From: Pseudomonadota bacterium
GTDB taxonomy: Bacteria; Pseudomonadota; Alphaproteobacteria; Dongiales; Dongiaceae
Direction of reading: 5' to 3'
DNA length: 64,000 nucleotides
Assembly (NCBI GenBank): GCA_016183985.1
Contig: JACPDN010000004.1
Coordinates: forward strand, 186,001 to 250,000
The translations under genes were made by a program, and so were the position numbers. Numbering within the stretch: position 1 is the first letter of the stretch; the number at the start of each line of letters is the position of its first letter. Positions 54,788 through 63,598 of this stretch are shown here, one piece after another. A model generated the notes under the pieces. The model saw only the letters and a program-made list of their open reading frames with translations, did no database searches and was not told the DNA's origin.

Positions 54788-57705
54788 TGAGTGACGTCAA
54801 TCGCCTGCCGGCACCTTTCGGGCGCCTGATCGACCGCAGCGAGACCGTGAGCTTCGATTTCGAAGGCCGTACCATCAGCGGCTTCAAGGGAGACACGATC
54901 GCCTCGGCGCTCTGTGCCAACGACCAATGGATGATCTCGCGTTCGTTCAAGTACCACCGTCCGCGCGGCGTACTCACCATGGCGGGGCAGGATGCCAACA
55001 CGCTGGTGCAGCTGGCCGATGAGCCCAATTGTCTTGCCGACAAATACCCGGCGAAGAATGGCCTCAAGGTCAAGGCACAGAACTATTTCGGTTCCTTCGA
55101 CAACGACATGGCGCGGGTCGTGGAGCTGGTGCACCGTTTCCTGCCCGTCGGCTTCTATTACAAGACCTTCAACGAGAAAAAGCAGTCCTGGTCCTTCTGG
55201 GAACCGATCGTGCGCGCGATGACGGGCCTTGGCGCCATCGATCCCAAGGCCGATTTCCACGAGAGCTATTACGACAAACAATATCTCTTTGCCGATGTCG
55301 CCGTGATTGGTGGTGGCCCGGCCGGCCTTGCGGCCGCACAAGCCGCAGCGGAGGCGGGTGCCGAGGTGATTCTCATCGAGGAAAATGTGGCGCTCGGCGG
55401 ATCGCTGGGTTACGCGCGTTTTGATGCTGAAGGTGTCCGGGCCAGCCGCCAGCTCGGCGATTTCGAGCGCGTGCTGGCTGGGACCAAGGGTGTCGAGATC
55501 ATGACCGGCACCATCTGTTCGGGCCTTTTCTCGGACAATTGGATTCCGCTCATCAAAGGCAACCGCTTCTACAAGCTGCGCGCCAAATCGATCGTGGTGG
55601 CGACGGGTTCCATCGAGCAGCCGGCAGTCTTCCGTAACAACGATCTGCCGGGCGTCATAATGGCCTCGGCCGCACAACGTCTCATCCGCCTTTACGGTGT
55701 GCGGCCGGGTCGCAAGGCCGTGATCCTTGCCGCCAATGACGATGCCTATGGTGCAGCGCTCGATCTCATCGACGCCGGTCTCACGGTGGCGGCCATTGCC
55801 GATCTCAGGCCGACGGTTCCGCAGACGCCCTTGGTAGCAGCCGTGGCGGCGCGCGGGATCGAGATCCTCGCCGGTCATGGGATCAGCGAGGCGCTCTACT
55901 CAGCCAAGACGCATATCTCTGGGGCCGTCCTGGCCCCGGTGACCGGCGAAGGTACCTTGGGCGGCGGCGGCAAATCGGTCGCCTGCGACCTCATCCTGAT
56001 GTCGGTGGGCTTCAGCCCGGCGGGGCAATTGCTGCATCATGCGGGGGCGAAGTTCGGTTATTGCCGCCAATCAGACATGTTTCAGCCGGTCGAGCTGCCG
56101 GCCAAGGTCCATGCCGCTGGTTCGGTCAACAATGTCTATGACCTTGGCGCCGTCATTGCTGACGGCAAGCGCGCGGGCCTTGCGGCCGCCAAGGATGCCG
56201 GCCTCAACGTTGCGTCGGTGCCGGCTGCGATCACCGAGAAGGGCAATGTCGGACGCACGCATCCGTGGCCGATCTTTCCGCATGATCGTGGCTTCGACTT
56301 CGTCGATTTTGACGAGGATCTCAAATATCACGACCTCATCAACGGCATCGCCGACGGCTATGACAATGTCGAATTGCTGAAGCGCTATTCGACCGTCGGC
56401 ATGGGGCCGAGCCAGGGGCGCCATTCTGCCGTGACGTCGGTGCGCATCGTTTCACGTGAAACCGGCGTCGATATCGCCGGCATGAGTGTGACAACACAGC
56501 GCCCGCCTTATACGCCGGAAAAATTCGGCCATCTCGCCGGCCGCGTGTTCGATCCAGGACGCCGCACGGCGATGCATCACCGGCATCTGGAACTGGGCGC
56601 GCAGATGATGCCGGCCGGCGTCTGGTGGCGCCCGGCCTATTACGGCGGCAAGGCGGATCGGACAAACGCGATCGAGACGGAAGTGAAGGCGGTACGCGAG
56701 AATGTCGGCTTGATCGACGTCTCGACCCTGGGCGGTCTCGACGTGCGCGGGCCGGATGCGGCGGAATTCCTCAACCGCATGTACACCTTCAGCTATACCA
56801 AGCAGCCGATCGGCCGCTCGCGTTATGTGCTGATGACCGACAATGCCGGCGTTATCACCGATGACGGCGTCGCTTGCAGGTTCCATGATGAGCATTTCTA
56901 CGTGACGGCGACGACCAGCGGCGTCGATGCGGTCTATCGCCAGATGCTGTTCTGGAACGCGCAATGGCGGCTCGACGTCGACGTCGCCAACGTGACGGCT
57001 GCCCTCTGCGGCGTCAACATAGCTGGGCCGAAATCGCGCCAGGTGCTGCAGAAGGTCTGCACCGATATCGACCTGTCGCCGGAAGGCTTCCCCTATATGG
57101 GCGTCAAGATGGGCACGGTCGCCGGCATTCCCGCGCGGTTGATGCGTGTCGGCTTCGTCGGTGAGCTGGGCTACGAAATCCACGTGCCGGCGGGTTTCGG
57201 TGAAGCCTTGTGGGACGAGCTGATGGAAGCTGGCAAGCCGGAGGGCATCCGTCCCTTCGGCGTCGAGGCACAGCGCGTGCTGCGCCTGGAGAAAGGCCAC
57301 ATCATCGTCAGCCAGGATACCGACGGCCTCACCAATGTTTGGGAAGCCGACATGCCCTGGGCGCTTGCCAAGACCAAGCCGTTCTTCGTCGGCGGCCGCT
57401 CGACCGAGATCATGGGCAAGATGAAGCTGGCGCGGAAACTTGTGGGCTTCACGCTGAAAGATAGCGGCGATCCCTGCCCAGAAGAATGCCATCTGGTATT
57501 GAAAGGCGAAGAGATCGTCGGGCGTATCACCTCGGCGGTGAAATCACCGAGTGTCGGCAAGGTCGTGGGCCTCGCTTATGTCCATGGCGACGATTCGGCA
57601 CCCGGCACGGAATTCACTATCAAGGTGCAGGGTGGGCGGCGTATCACCGGTGTCGTGACGAAGTATCCCTTCTATGACCCTGAGAACAAGCGGCAGGAGA
57701 TGTGA
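54787..57705 (+). CDS. mgdC: N-methylglutamate dehydrogenase subunit C (SoxA-like alpha subunit)
   Basis: This 972-residue subunit starts with a 2Fe-2S-like/NAD entry region ('VSFDFEGRTISGFKGDTIAS', 'SRSFKYHRPRGVL') and a pyridine-nucleotide oxidoreductase domain ('VAVIGGGPAGLAAAQAAAEA', 'IVVATGSIEQPAVFRNNDLP'). An aminomethyltransferase (GcvT-like) C-terminal half follows ('GLIDVSTLGGLDVRGPDAAE', 'GYEIHVPAGFGEALWDEL', 'RPFGVEAQRVLRLEKGHIIV'). The last part should pass the formaldehyde-level carbon to tetrahydrofolate. Length is as usual for SoxA/MgdC. Confidence 0.92.
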   Translation: MSDVNRLPAPFGRLIDRSETVSFDFEGRTISGFKGDTIASALCANDQWMISRSFKYHRPRGVLTMAGQDANTLVQLADEPNCLADKYPAKNGLKVKAQNYFGSFDNDMARVVELVHRFLPVGFYYKTFNEKKQSWSFWEPIVRAMTGLGAIDPKADFHESYYDKQYLFADVAVIGGGPAGLAAAQAAAEAGAEVILIEENVALGGSLGYARFDAEGVRASRQLGDFERVLAGTKGVEIMTGTICSGLFSDNWIPLIKGNRFYKLRAKSIVVATGSIEQPAVFRNNDLPGVIMASAAQRLIRLYGVRPGRKAVILAANDDAYGAALDLIDAGLTVAAIADLRPTVPQTPLVAAVAARGIEILAGHGISEALYSAKTHISGAVLAPVTGEGTLGGGGKSVACDLILMSVGFSPAGQLLHHAGAKFGYCRQSDMFQPVELPAKVHAAGSVNNVYDLGAVIADGKRAGLAAAKDAGLNVASVPAAITEKGNVGRTHPWPIFPHDRGFDFVDFDEDLKYHDLINGIADGYDNVELLKRYSTVGMGPSQGRHSAVTSVRIVSRETGVDIAGMSVTTQRPPYTPEKFGHLAGRVFDPGRRTAMHHRHLELGAQMMPAGVWWRPAYYGGKADRTNAIETEVKAVRENVGLIDVSTLGGLDVRGPDAAEFLNRMYTFSYTKQPIGRSRYVLMTDNAGVITDDGVACRFHDEHFYVTATTSGVDAVYRQMLFWNAQWRLDVDVANVTAALCGVNIAGPKSRQVLQKVCTDIDLSPEGFPYMGVKMGTVAGIPARLMRVGFVGELGYEIHVPAGFGEALWDELMEAGKPEGIRPFGVEAQRVLRLEKGHIIVSQDTDGLTNVWEADMPWALAKTKPFFVGGRSTEIMGKMKLARKLVGFTLKDSGDPCPEECHLVLKGEEIVGRITSAVKSPSVGKVVGLAYVHGDDSAPGTEFTIKVQGGRRITGVVTKYPFYDPENKRQEM

Positions 57706-57706
57706 G

Positions 57707-58441
57707 ATGAATGCGATCAATCCCACGAGCCTCAAACGCCGCAGCTTCATCTACCGCGAGCTGGTGAAACTCGGCGCCGCGTTTGGCGAGGTGAACGGCG
57801 CCGCCGTTGCGCTGAATTTCGGCGCCACGCGCGAGGCGGAACTGGCGAGCGCGCGGCGTCTCGCTTTGGCTGACCTCTCCGTCCTGCCGCATGCCGGTTT
57901 CAAGGGGCGCGGCACGGCGGAATGGCTGACCGCACAGGGCCTCAGCATCGGCCCCGACAGCAATATCGCCTACGGGCAAGCCGGTGGCGAGCTGGCGGCG
58001 CGGCTGGCGCCGGCCGAGATCTTCCTGCTCGATTCGCTTGCCGGTTCGGGGGCGCTGATGCAGCGGCTGAATTCCGCCTGGAAATGGGCAGAGGCGGCAC
58101 CCCGGCCGCAGCAGGGCTATCCGCTGCCGCGCCAGGATAGCCACGGCTGGTTCATGCTGGCTGGTGAGTTTGCGCCGGAAATGTTCTCGAAGATGTGCGG
58201 CGTCGACCTCAGGCGCGACCGCTTCGCCGACGGGCAGATCGCACAGACGTCGGTCGCGAAGATGGGGGCCATCATCATCCGGGCTGACCGCAAGGTCAAG
58301 TACGGGCGCGCGCATGCGGCTTATCACGTGCTGGCCGATATCGCTTCCGCCGAATATCTGTGGTCGTGCTTGTTGGATGCGGGCGAGGAGTTCGGCATAA
58401 AGCCGGTGGGCCTCACCGCTCTCCGCGACCTGGAGCAATGA
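57707..58441 (+). CDS. mgdD: N-methylglutamate dehydrogenase subunit D (SoxG-like gamma subunit)
   Basis: This 244-residue SoxG-family subunit contains 'ADLSVLPHAGFKGRGTAEWL', 'YPLPRQDSHGWFMLAGEFAP' and 'MFSKMCGVDLRRDRFADGQI'. The fold is related to a truncated GcvT. It begins one base after the mgdC stop (ATG 57707, GCAGGAG upstream) and its own stop overlaps the AraC regulator start (ATGA), so all belong to one transcript. Confidence 0.9.
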   Translation: MNAINPTSLKRRSFIYRELVKLGAAFGEVNGAAVALNFGATREAELASARRLALADLSVLPHAGFKGRGTAEWLTAQGLSIGPDSNIAYGQAGGELAARLAPAEIFLLDSLAGSGALMQRLNSAWKWAEAAPRPQQGYPLPRQDSHGWFMLAGEFAPEMFSKMCGVDLRRDRFADGQIAQTSVAKMGAIIIRADRKVKYGRAHAAYHVLADIASAEYLWSCLLDAGEEFGIKPVGLTALRDLEQ

Positions 58442-59430
58442 GCGAGCGGGAAATCGCTGATTTTGCGGCGGCCCGCACGATCGGGTCGGCGCCGTTCCGT
58501 TTGGCCATCATCTCGGTCCCCGGCTTTGCGCTGATGTCGTTTGCCTCGGTGATCGAGCCGGCGCGGGCCGCCAACCGCATGTCGGGGCGCAAGCTCTATG
58601 AATGGAAGTTGTTCGGCACGACGCCGGGCGGCGTCGAATCGAATAGCGGCATCGAGGTCGCGAGCAATCCGGTTGCCGAGCTTGATCCGGCCGATTTCGA
58701 CATGGCCATCGTCTGTGCGGCAAGCCATGCCGAGACCAAGCGCTTCATGGTCGTCGAGGCGGCGATGCGGCGCCTACACCGGGCGGGCCTTGCCATCGCT
58801 TCGGTCAGCACGGGAAGCTTCGTACTGGCAAGGGCGGGGCTCTTGGCCGGCAAACGCTGCACAGTGCATTGGGACTATGCCGATTCCTTCCGCGAAGCAT
58901 TTCCCGAAGTGGAATTGCTCAACGATCTTTTCGTCGTCGACGGTCGGATCCTGACCTGTGCGGGTGCCACCGCCGCCCTCGACATGATGCTGGAGCTCAT
59001 CCAATGCCATCATGGCCGGGAGCTTGCGCGCCAGATCGCCGATCAATTCCTCCATGGCGGCATTCGCGGTGCAACAGAAGGGCAGCGCCAGGTTCTGTTG
59101 GGTGCGGCGGTACGCAACACCGTGGTGCAGAAAGCCGTGCAGCGCATGGAAGCGACGGTCGAGGAGCCTGTCTCGCCGGCCAAGCTCGCCGACGAGCTCG
59201 GTGTCAGCCAGCGCCAGCTGGAACGATTGGCGAAACGATACCTGGGTTGCACGCCAGCGAAGTTTCATGCCCAGCTCAGACTGCAGAGAGCGCGGCGCAT
59301 GTTGCGCCAGACGGAATTGTCCGTGGCCGAGATCGCCATCGCCTGCGGTTTCGTCTCGCTCTCGCATTTCGCCAAGGCCTATCGCCGGCAATTCTCCGTC
59401 AGCCCGCGGCAGGACCGGCAAGCTGCCTGA
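58438..59430 (+). CDS. GlxA/GbdR-type AraC transcriptional regulator
   Basis: This 330-residue regulator has an N-terminal DJ-1/PfpI-like amidotransferase fold ('FRLAIISVPGFALMSFASVI', 'ASVSTGSFVLARAGLLAGKR') and a C-terminal AraC double helix-turn-helix ('LADELGVSQRQLERLAKRYL', 'SVAEIAIACGFVSLSHFAKA'). GbdR, a relative, senses glycine betaine or dimethylglycine and activates sarcosine genes. Its overlap with mgdD suggests it controls methylamine or methylated amino-acid use here. The ligand is not predictable from sequence. Confidence 0.92.
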   Translation: MSEREIADFAAARTIGSAPFRLAIISVPGFALMSFASVIEPARAANRMSGRKLYEWKLFGTTPGGVESNSGIEVASNPVAELDPADFDMAIVCAASHAETKRFMVVEAAMRRLHRAGLAIASVSTGSFVLARAGLLAGKRCTVHWDYADSFREAFPEVELLNDLFVVDGRILTCAGATAALDMMLELIQCHHGRELARQIADQFLHGGIRGATEGQRQVLLGAAVRNTVVQKAVQRMEATVEEPVSPAKLADELGVSQRQLERLAKRYLGCTPAKFHAQLRLQRARRMLRQTELSVAEIAIACGFVSLSHFAKAYRRQFSVSPRQDRQAA

Positions 59431-59562
59431 ACCCCGGTTGCCTGAACTCTGGCTGCCTGAGGCATACGGCGTCAGGAGGCATGACGAGGGCGCTTTCTGC
59501 CGCTATGCTCCCACATCGACGCGTTGAGTCGATCAAAGGACAATATTCAGCAGGACGGGGCC

Positions 59563-60321
59563 ATGGCGCGAGAGCGCAGCGAACGGGAAGGCGGCGCAAG
59601 GCGCGGCGAGAAGGCGGGAAAGCCCGACACCGGGCGGCGCGGGAAATCGACGGCCTCCATTTCCGGTGCGCCGGAAAAGCTGACACCCAAGCAGGTGAAG
59701 CAGGCGGCGGCCTTGAGCCAAGATCCGCACCATGTCAGCGGCAAGGGGCGTTCCCTTGAGGCTGCGATCGGCCGCGAAGTGCGCAATTTCCGCCACCAGC
59801 TCAACATGACCGTGGCGCAGCTGTCGCAAGCCTCGGGGATGTCGGCGGGGATGCTCTCGAAGATCGAGAACGGCCAGACCTCGCCCTCGCTTGCCACTCT
59901 GCATGAGCTATCGAAGGCCTTGCAGGTGCCGGTCACATCCTTCTTTCGCGGTTTCGAGGAAGAGCGATCGGCAACTTTCGTCCAGGCCGGGCAGGGCCTG
60001 CCGATCGAACGGCGTGGGACACGCGCCGGGCATCAGTACCAGCTTCTGGGGCACGGCTTCAGCCGCGGTATCTCAGTCGAGCCCTATCTGGTGACACTCA
60101 CCGAGAATTCCGACGTCTTCCCCATCTTCCAACATGACGGCGTGGAGTTTCTCTATATTTTGCAAGGGGAAGTCGGCTATCGCCATGGTGACAAGCTCTA
60201 TCATATGCGCCCCGGTGACAGCCTCTATTTCGATTCGGACGTGCCCCACGGGCCGGAGCAGCTGATCAAGCTGCCGATCCGCTTCCTCTCCATCATTACC
60301 TATGCCCGGGACAATGAGTGA
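59563..60321 (+). CDS. XRE-cupin transcriptional regulator
   Basis: This 252-residue protein has a long charged N-terminal tail (about 65 residues rich in Arg, Gly, Lys), an XRE helix-turn-helix ('MTVAQLSQASGMSAGMLSKI', 'NGQTSPSLATLHELSKAL') and a cupin ligand domain ('HDGVEFLYILQGEVGYRHGD', 'MRPGDSLYFDSDVPHGPEQL'). Such PuuR-like regulators respond to amines or amino acids. It sits between mgd and mgs operons and may bind the direct repeats before mgsA. ATG 59563 (GGACGGGG upstream) is used; a TTG at 59524 is possible. Confidence 0.9.
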   Translation: MARERSEREGGARRGEKAGKPDTGRRGKSTASISGAPEKLTPKQVKQAAALSQDPHHVSGKGRSLEAAIGREVRNFRHQLNMTVAQLSQASGMSAGMLSKIENGQTSPSLATLHELSKALQVPVTSFFRGFEEERSATFVQAGQGLPIERRGTRAGHQYQLLGHGFSRGISVEPYLVTLTENSDVFPIFQHDGVEFLYILQGEVGYRHGDKLYHMRPGDSLYFDSDVPHGPEQLIKLPIRFLSIITYARDNE

Positions 60322-60336
60322 CCAGCACCTGTCCTT

Positions 60337-60416
60337 TCGTCATGCCCGGGCTTGACCCGGGCATCCAGTATTGCCTGCTGGCACTGGATCCCCGGGTCTG
60401 CGCCCGGGGATGACGA
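60337..60416. repeat. Dispersed double-hairpin palindromic repeat, copy 2
   Basis: Two inverted 33/34-bp units (60337-60369 and 60383-60416), each a hairpin with a CCCGGG stem, together form a larger palindrome beginning TCGTCAT and ending ATGACGA. Same family as 2545-2624. It lies after the XRE-cupin stop and before the mgsA promoter. Confidence 0.8.
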
Positions 60417-60444
60417 GAAAGCGGAAAAGATCTCCCGGGAATAG

Positions 60445-60505
60445 AGTTTCCTCACAGTAAAAAAAGTTTCATTATCCTTGACAGGGGCTGCCTGCCGGTT
60501 ATCTT
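60445..60505 (+). promoter_or_regulatory. Promoter of mgsABC with upstream direct repeats
   Basis: TTGACA (60478-60483), a 16-bp spacer and TATCTT (60500-60505) form a good sigma-70-type promoter about 60 bp before mgsA. Two AGTTTC direct repeats (60445-60450, 60465-60470), 20 bp apart, lie just upstream and could bind one of the two regulators encoded nearby. Confidence 0.6.
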
Positions 60506-60563
60506 TATGCCAGCGCGGCCCGGCCCGGCCGCTTTCTCGCCCTCGGACAGGGAGATTTGCGCC

Positions 60564-61463
60564 ATGTGCGGCATCGTTGGTCTATTTCTCAAAAATCCGG
60601 CGCTGAAGCCGACTCTCGGCAAGCATCTCGAGACCATGCTGATCGGCATGACCGATCGCGGTCCCGATAGCGCCGGCATCGCCGTCTATCACAGCCCGGT
60701 CAGCGGCAAGCGCAGCAAGATCACGCTGTTTAACGCCAATGAAGGATTCGCCTGGCGCAAGCTCGTCGGTGACATGGGTGCCGATCTCGGCGTCGAAATC
60801 GATGTCGAGCAGCGCGGCAACCATGCACTCGTGACCGCTGATACCGCCGAGGCGGATGTCGTTGCCTGGGTCAAGGCCAAGCACCCGGAAGTGCGTATCA
60901 TGGGCTATGGCAAGCTCATGGAAGTCTATAAGGACATGGGCCTGCCGGCCGATGTCGCCAAGAAATACGGGCTTGCCGGCATGCAGGGCAGCCACGCCAT
61001 CGGCCATACCCGCATGGCGACGGAAAGCGCCGTGACGACCGAGCATTCGCACCCGTTCACGCCGGCCCCGGACATGTGCCTGGTCCACAATGGCTCGCTC
61101 TCCAACCACAACAATCTCCGCAAGTGGCTCAGGAAGCAGGGTCAGGAATTCGACACCGATAATGACTCGGAAGTGGCGGCGCGCTATTTCGCCCATCGCC
61201 TCGGCGAGGGTGCGACGCTCAAGGAAGCGCTGGAAGCGGGCCTGGTCGATCTCGACGGATTCTTCACCTTCACCATGGGCACCAAGGACGGCTTTGCGGT
61301 CCTGCGCGATGGTGTCGCCTGCAAGCCGGCGGTTCTCGCTGAGAACGATGATTGGGTGGCGATGGCATCGGAATTCCGCAGCCTTGCCTATCTCCCCAAT
61401 ATCGAGAAGGCGAAGATCTGGGAACCGGCCCCCGCCACCGTCTATAGCTGGAGCCTGCACTGA
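60564..61463 (+). CDS. mgsA: N-methylglutamate synthase subunit A (class-II glutamine amidotransferase, GlxB-like)
   Basis: This 299-residue Ntn-type amidotransferase keeps the catalytic Cys2 directly after Met ('MCGIVGLFL'), plus 'GMTDRGPDSAGIAVY', 'GHTRMATESAVTTEHSHPF' and 'LVHNGSLSNHNNLRKWL'. In the N-methylglutamate synthase complex it corresponds to the glutaminase part of glutamate synthase and is thought to release the methylamine-type group from gamma-glutamylmethylamide. The ATG at 60564 is fixed by the need for Cys2 and by the preceding CAGGGAG. Confidence 0.9.
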   Translation: MCGIVGLFLKNPALKPTLGKHLETMLIGMTDRGPDSAGIAVYHSPVSGKRSKITLFNANEGFAWRKLVGDMGADLGVEIDVEQRGNHALVTADTAEADVVAWVKAKHPEVRIMGYGKLMEVYKDMGLPADVAKKYGLAGMQGSHAIGHTRMATESAVTTEHSHPFTPAPDMCLVHNGSLSNHNNLRKWLRKQGQEFDTDNDSEVAARYFAHRLGEGATLKEALEAGLVDLDGFFTFTMGTKDGFAVLRDGVACKPAVLAENDDWVAMASEFRSLAYLPNIEKAKIWEPAPATVYSWSLH

Positions 61464-61465
61464 TC

Positions 61466-62149
61466 ATGAATGCCTTCGATTTGACCAAGACGCCGCTTCG
61501 TGACGTCAACCAGAAGCTCCAGAGCCTGCCGGCCGATACCAATGAAAAGGTCTGGCATCTCAATAACCTCCACGGTGAGCATGCCTGCGCCGTGGGCCTC
61601 ACCCAGCCGATCGAGGTCCATATCAATGGCCATATCGGTTATTACGCCGCCGGCATGAACCAGAAGGCGACGGTCGTCATCCACGGTCAGTGCGGTGTCG
61701 GCGTTGCCGAAAACATGATGTCCGGCGAAGTGCGCGTCAAAGGCACGGCAAGCTCCGCGGCCGGTGCCACGGCGCAGGGCGGTCTTTTGGTCATCGAAGG
61801 CGATGCCGGCACGCGTTGCGGCATTTCCATGAAGGGCGTCGATATCGTCGTCAAAGGCTCGGTCGGTGCGATGAGCGCCTTCATGGCCCAGAGCGGCGCG
61901 CTCGTTGTCTGCGGCGATGCGGGTTCCAGCCTCGGCGATTCCATCTACGAGGCGCGGCTCTACGTGCAGGGCAAGGTCGAGAGTCTAGGCTCCGATTGCA
62001 TCGAGAAGAAGATGACGCCGCATCACGTCGAAAAGCTCGGCCGCCTGTTGAAGAAGGCCGGTATCGATGCCGATCCGAAGAAATTCAAGCGCTATGGCTC
62101 GAAGCGGAGCCTCTACAACTTCCATGTCGACAATGTCGACGCGTATTGA
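61466..62149 (+). CDS. mgsB: N-methylglutamate synthase subunit B (GXGXG beta-helix domain, GlxC-like)
   Basis: This 227-residue protein consists mainly of the right-handed beta-helix (GXGXG) domain that forms the C-terminal part of GltB glutamate synthase: 'VEVHINGHIGYYAAGMNQKA'-like start, 'GAGATAQGGLLVIEGDAGT'-like turns, and 'GALVVCGDAGSSLGDSIYEA'. It is a structural link between amidotransferase and FMN subunits. Two bases separate it from mgsA. Confidence 0.9.
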   Translation: MNAFDLTKTPLRDVNQKLQSLPADTNEKVWHLNNLHGEHACAVGLTQPIEVHINGHIGYYAAGMNQKATVVIHGQCGVGVAENMMSGEVRVKGTASSAAGATAQGGLLVIEGDAGTRCGISMKGVDIVVKGSVGAMSAFMAQSGALVVCGDAGSSLGDSIYEARLYVQGKVESLGSDCIEKKMTPHHVEKLGRLLKKAGIDADPKKFKRYGSKRSLYNFHVDNVDAY

Positions 62150-62166
62150 GGGGGAAGATTGATATC

Positions 62167-63498
62167 ATGAGCGACCACAGCCCCTTCTACACGCCGCCGC
62201 GCTATTCATCGACCTTCGATCCGGATGCGATTGCCCAGATCCAGCGCGCGGCAGCGACCGGCATCTATGACATCCGCGGTGGCGGTGCCAAGCGCCGCGT
62301 GCCGCATTTTGACGATTTGCTGTTCCTCGGCGCCTCCATCTCGCGCTATCCGCTGGAAGGGTATCGCGAAAAATGCGGCACCGATGTCGTGCTCGGCACG
62401 CGTTTTGCCAAGAAGCCGATCGAGCTCAAGATTCCGGTCACGATCGCCGGCATGAGCTTCGGGGCACTTTCCGGCAATGCCAAGGAAGCGCTCGGTCGCG
62501 GCGCCTCCGCCATGGGTACCAGCACCACGACCGGCGACGGCGGCATGACGCCGGAAGAGCGTGGTCACTCGACCAAGCTCGTCTATCAGCTCTTACCCTC
62601 GCGCTACGGCATGAACCCGGACGATCTGCGCAAAGCCGACGCCATTGAAGTCGTGATCGGTCAGGGTGCCAAGCCCGGCGGCGGCGGCATGCTGCTGGGA
62701 CAGAAGATCACCGAGCGCGTCGCCAAGATGCGCAACCTGCCGGTCGGCATCGACCAGCGTTCGGCCTGCCGGCATCCGGATTGGACCGGCCCCGACGATC
62801 TCGCCATCAAGATCACCGAATTGCGTGAGATCACCAATTGGGAAAAGCCGATCTATGTGAAGGTCGGCGCGACCCGCCCCTATTACGACACGGCTTTGGC
62901 CGTGAAATCCGGCGCGGATGTCGTCGTGCTCGACGGCATGCAGGGTGGCACCGCAGCCACACAGGAAGTCTTCATCGAGCATGTCGGCCTGCCGATTCTG
63001 GCCGCCATCCGACCGGCGGTGCAGGCATTGCAGGATCTCGACATGCACCGCAAGGTGCAGCTCGTCGTCTCGGGCGGCATCCGCAACGGCGCTGATGTGG
63101 CGAAGTGCCTGGCGATGGGTGCCGATGCGGTCGCCATCGGGACGGCAGCGCTCATCGCACTGGGCGACAACGCACCGAGCCTCGAGGCCGAATACAAGAA
63201 GCTCGGCACCACGGCCGGCGCTTATGACGATTGGCATGAAGGCAAGGATCCGGCTGGCATCACGACGCAGGATCCGGCCTTGGCGGCGCGCCTCGACCCG
63301 GTGAAGGCCGGGCATCGCCTCGCCAATTATCTCGCCGTGCTCACCATGGAAACGCAGATCATCGCGCGTGCCTGCGGCAAGAGCCATGTCCACAATCTGG
63401 AGCCCGACGATCTCGTGGCGCTCACGGTGGAATCGGCGGCGATGGCAGGCGTGCCGCTCGCCGGCACCAACTGGATCCCGGGCAAGGACCGGTACTAA
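62167..63498 (+). CDS. mgsC: N-methylglutamate synthase subunit C (FMN glutamate synthase-like, GlxD-like)
   Basis: This 443-residue FMN-binding TIM barrel corresponds to the synthase domain of GltB: 'IPVTIAGMSFGALSGNAKEA', 'IGQGAKPGGGGMLLGQKI', 'VKSGADVVVLDGMQGGTAAT', 'VVSGGIRNGADVAKCLAMGA' and the Cys-containing C-terminal 'IIARACGKSHVHNL'. It should reduce the imine made from the 2-oxoacid and methylamine to N-methylglutamate. ATG 62167 follows GGGGGAAG; the frame is open far upstream in mgsB, but only as overlap. Confidence 0.92.
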   Translation: MSDHSPFYTPPRYSSTFDPDAIAQIQRAAATGIYDIRGGGAKRRVPHFDDLLFLGASISRYPLEGYREKCGTDVVLGTRFAKKPIELKIPVTIAGMSFGALSGNAKEALGRGASAMGTSTTTGDGGMTPEERGHSTKLVYQLLPSRYGMNPDDLRKADAIEVVIGQGAKPGGGGMLLGQKITERVAKMRNLPVGIDQRSACRHPDWTGPDDLAIKITELREITNWEKPIYVKVGATRPYYDTALAVKSGADVVVLDGMQGGTAATQEVFIEHVGLPILAAIRPAVQALQDLDMHRKVQLVVSGGIRNGADVAKCLAMGADAVAIGTAALIALGDNAPSLEAEYKKLGTTAGAYDDWHEGKDPAGITTQDPALAARLDPVKAGHRLANYLAVLTMETQIIARACGKSHVHNLEPDDLVALTVESAAMAGVPLAGTNWIPGKDRY

Positions 63499-63514
63499 AG
63501 CGATCAAGATATCC

Positions 63515-63541
63515 GGGCCGCTGCGCCCCGCGCGGCGGCCC
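63515..63541 (+). other. GC-rich hairpin between mgsC and gmaS
   Basis: GGGCCGC (63515-63521) pairs with GCGGCCC (63535-63541), with inner GCG/CGC pairs. No T-run follows, so it is more likely an RNA-processing or partial-attenuation structure than a terminator in the 100-bp gap. Confidence 0.45.
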
Positions 63542-63598
63542 CAATAACACGAAGAAACAGGTAGCGTTTGAGGCTTTATAACTGAGAGGGGAAGTAAA

